Of a DNA stretch of 7,457 bases, positions 6,434 through 7,457 are shown piece after piece. The notes under the pieces are model-generated. The model saw only the letters and a program-made list of their open reading frames with translations. It had not been told where the DNA came from and made no database searches. Each line of letters starts with the position of its first letter. Position 1 is the first letter of the stretch. The position numbers were made by a program, and so were the translations under genes. The DNA comes from Alphaproteobacteria bacterium (GTDB taxonomy: Bacteria; Pseudomonadota; Alphaproteobacteria; Micropepsales; Micropepsaceae). The DNA lies in assembly GCA_028869725.1 (NCBI GenBank), contig JAGWRJ010000940.1, positions 1 through 7,457 of the forward strand, written 5' to 3'.

Positions 6434-6627
6434 TTATGTAGACCCATCATGCCATGCGGACGTGACGGATGCAAGCGATCCAAAGAACCTGACACTACGC
6501 TAGGCCCCTCGATGGTCCGTTCTCTACCTCGTCAATGCAGAGTGGAACTTCCGTTTGGGGTCGGTTTCCGCCGGTCGACATGGGCTTGCAACTGATGAGA
6601 CTGGTCGGCGGGCTGGTCACTGTCGAT

Positions 6628-6683
6628 TGGTCGTGTGATGTATTCGCCCCGGTGCACGCATGAGGTCTTTCCTCTCACGACCA
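6628..6683. repeat. Inverted repeat TGGTCGTG / CACGACCA
   Basis: Perfect 8-bp arms at 6628-6635 and 6676-6683 are separated by 40 bp. Further copies of the GGTC core occur at about 6603 and 6615, and the same core recurs in the palindrome at 6987-7002. No function can be assigned. Confidence 0.4.
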
Positions 6684-6731
6684 GCGTGAAACCCGGGCCT
6701 GGACGACCCAAGTCCTGATTAGCCCGAGCTA

Positions 6732-6773
6732 GGCCGTTTTGGATTACTAACTCTGGCTAGTGATCCATCGGCC
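6732..6773. repeat. Long imperfect stem-loop
   Basis: The outer arms GGCCG (6732-6736) and CGGCC (6769-6773) are perfect. Inside them GGATTACTA (6741-6749) faces TAGTGATCC (6758-6766) with one G-U-type mismatch, around an 8-nt loop. As RNA it would give a 14-bp stem with an unpaired TTTT/AT internal bulge. It could be a terminator-like structure or a folded RNA element; no strong T-run follows directly. Confidence 0.45.
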
Positions 6774-6986
6774 GGCCAACCTTTTCTGGTCAATTCGCAC
6801 CGCCCCGTGGGCCTTGTTCCTGGTGTGGTGGTACGCCATCAGCGCTCCAGGCTGTCCTGGATTGGGTTACCCGTCTCTCGTGCCGGCGACCATGTCGACC
6901 GAGGATGAGCGTTCGCTTTCGAAGGTTGCCGGGCGACGGCGAACATGCCGAACGCATCCGCGGACCACTTCACTCCATTTTCGTCG

Positions 6987-7002
6987 CGACCAGCACTGGT
7001 CG
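6987..7002. repeat. 16-bp near-perfect palindrome CGACCAG-CA-CTGGTCG
   Basis: Seven-base arms flank a 2-bp centre. The short centre favours a dimeric protein-binding site over an RNA hairpin. It shares the CGACCA core with the inverted repeat at 6628-6683. Confidence 0.45.
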
Positions 7003-7144
7003 TCATCACGGTCCGCTTGTCCTGGACCTTTTGGCTGGGTAATTCCAAGCACCCCAGGTTCGCTTGAGGAGTCGGCCAAGTGGTGGGCGCTATCCACGCG
7101 TTTAGAAGGTCCTGTCGCCGAACTGTGGGTGCATTCGTGGCGGG

Positions 7145-7162
7145 CGTTTGGACGTCCAAACG
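7145..7162. repeat. 18-bp perfect palindrome CGTTTGGACGTCCAAACG
   Basis: All nine base pairs of each half match. A symmetric site this long suggests a dimeric DNA-binding protein or a recombination site. Its CGTCCAA half recurs three more times within the next 90 bp. Confidence 0.6.
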
Positions 7163-7249
7163 AGGTCGAGGTTTGGGCGGCGTCCAACCCCGTTTAGGGG
7201 GTTGTACCCGGGTCAAAACCCCCGTTTTTGACGTCCAAGTTCCGTCCAA
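7153..7249 (+). repeat. Four copies of CGTCCAA
   Basis: Copies lie at 7153-7159, 7181-7187, 7232-7238 and 7243-7249, with spacings of 28, 51 and 11 bp. The first belongs to the 18-bp palindrome. The irregular spacing argues against CRISPR or classical iterons; clustered operator half-sites are possible. Confidence 0.45.
7197..7229 (+). terminator. Terminator-like hairpin with T-run
   Basis: GGGGGTT (7197-7203) pairs with AACCCCC (7217-7223), with an inner ACCCGGGT palindrome at 7206-7213. A G and then five T residues (7225-7229) follow. This is the form of a rho-independent terminator for rightward transcription. No rightward gene is recognised just before it, so any transcript ended here would be non-coding or unrecognised. 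Confidence 0.4.
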
Positions 7250-7254
7250 GTGGG

Positions 7255-7457
7255 TTAGCTGGTGGGGCGAATAGCCTTGAAACCGTTGCTGCGCTTAGGC
7301 CCGTTCAGCATACGGATATTCTGGCGCATCAGCGGCGTGTGTTGCGCGGAGTCGTCGCGGGTCATCGTGCGGAAGCAGGGTTGGCGCGGGCGCGGCGCGG
7401 GAGTAGAAGGTGGGTTTTCCGATTGCGGAGTGTCGCATGGTCGCGAACCCCGTTCCC
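7255..7457 (-). CDS. Possible C-terminal end of an unidentified protein, partial at right edge
   Basis: A minus-strand frame is open from the window edge to a TAA at 7255-7257. Its end reads MTRDDSAQHTPLMRQNIRMLN followed by GPKRSNGFKAIRPTS. Codons in the last 35 positions are mostly G/C-ending, as expected for a GC-rich genome, but the upstream part is a Pro/Arg/Ser-rich stretch and no family is recognised. It could be the tail of a gene starting beyond the window, a small protein starting at the internal Met, or chance. Confidence 0.25.
   Translation of the reverse strand, partial: ERGSRPCDTPQSENPPSTPAPRPRQPCFRTMTRDDSAQHTPLMRQNIRMLNGPKRSNGFKAIRPTS

Larger units (their letters stand above)
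6434..7254. other. Long non-coding or gene-poor region rich in inverted repeats
   Basis: About 820 bp upstream of the regulator contain no frame with recognisable protein features. The longest frames (6760-7197 plus, 6839-7249 minus) give Arg/Ser/Trp/Pro-rich or otherwise motif-free products, overlap each other antiparallel and lack clear ribosome binding sites. The region instead carries several palindromes and repeated GGTCG/CGACC and CGTCCAA motifs, listed separately. It may be a promoter/leader region, a degenerate element or a structured RNA locus. Confidence 0.5.

Noticed and set aside
6760..7197. Plus-strand open frame of 145 codons in the gene-poor region
   Set aside because: Trp/Arg/Ser/Pro-rich, no motif, starts inside a stem-loop without a ribosome binding site, and overlaps an equally long minus-strand frame.
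6839..7249. Minus-strand open frame of 136 codons
   Set aside because: Starts with TTG in the CGTCCAA repeat cluster and has no recognisable domain; the repeats explain part of its length.
7153..7249. CRISPR array or iterons
   Set aside because: The repeated unit is only 7 bp and the spacings (28, 51, 11) are irregular.
7182..7260. Integron attC site (GTCCAAC fits RYYYAAC; GTTAGCT near GTTRRRY)
   Set aside because: The two boxes are not complementary to each other and the second breaks the consensus; no integrase is present.

Overview
The window is GC-rich bacterial DNA, probably from a proteobacterium. That guess rests only on base composition, gene style and the winged-helix/WYL regulator; no species marker is present. 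The centrepiece is one leftward operon at 6430-1322 that looks like an accessory, defence-island-type cassette built around a bacterial ubiquitin-like (Ubl) conjugation pathway.

Layout. (1) At 1-125 (minus) the first residues of a GHKL/HSP90-type ATPase run off the left edge. (2) At 521-1003 (plus) lies a small DEDD-type 3'-5' exonuclease-like protein, divergent from the ATPase. (3) 1004-1321 has no visible gene. (4) The operon at 6430-1322 (minus) reads, in order of transcription: a BrxR/CapW-like winged-helix-WYL regulator; a single-domain ubiquitin-like protein of the multiubiquitin family; an E2/UBC-fold protein; a fused JAB peptidase plus ThiF-type E1; a 557-residue protein with an intact APH-like kinase active site behind an unrecognised N-terminal domain; and a DUF6527-type cysteine-rich protein. 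(5) 6431-7457 is about 1 kb without a convincing gene. It carries several palindromes, a short repeated motif and one terminator-like hairpin, plus a doubtful partial ORF at the right edge.

How the genes may work together. The genes are packed with almost no space: 14-nt overlap regulator/Ubl, then 4-nt ATGA overlaps Ubl/E2, E2/E1 and kinase/DUF6527, and a 2-nt gap E1/kinase. They are therefore very likely co-transcribed and translationally coupled. The Ubl ends Gly-Cys-Ala, so the JAB domain probably trims it to an exposed Gly. The E1 would adenylate it and the E2 would accept it. Neither enzyme has a cysteine where the canonical catalytic cysteine should be, which suggests a hydroxyl (Ser/Thr) oxyester route or a degenerate transfer step. 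Operons of Ubl, E2, E1 and JAB are a known bacterial class, from comparative genomics by the Aravind group and later Bil/Bub-type studies. The built-in APH-like kinase is the part I do not recognise as a standard member, and it is the best candidate for something undescribed. A 12-bp perfect palindrome overlapping the regulator start suggests autorepression.
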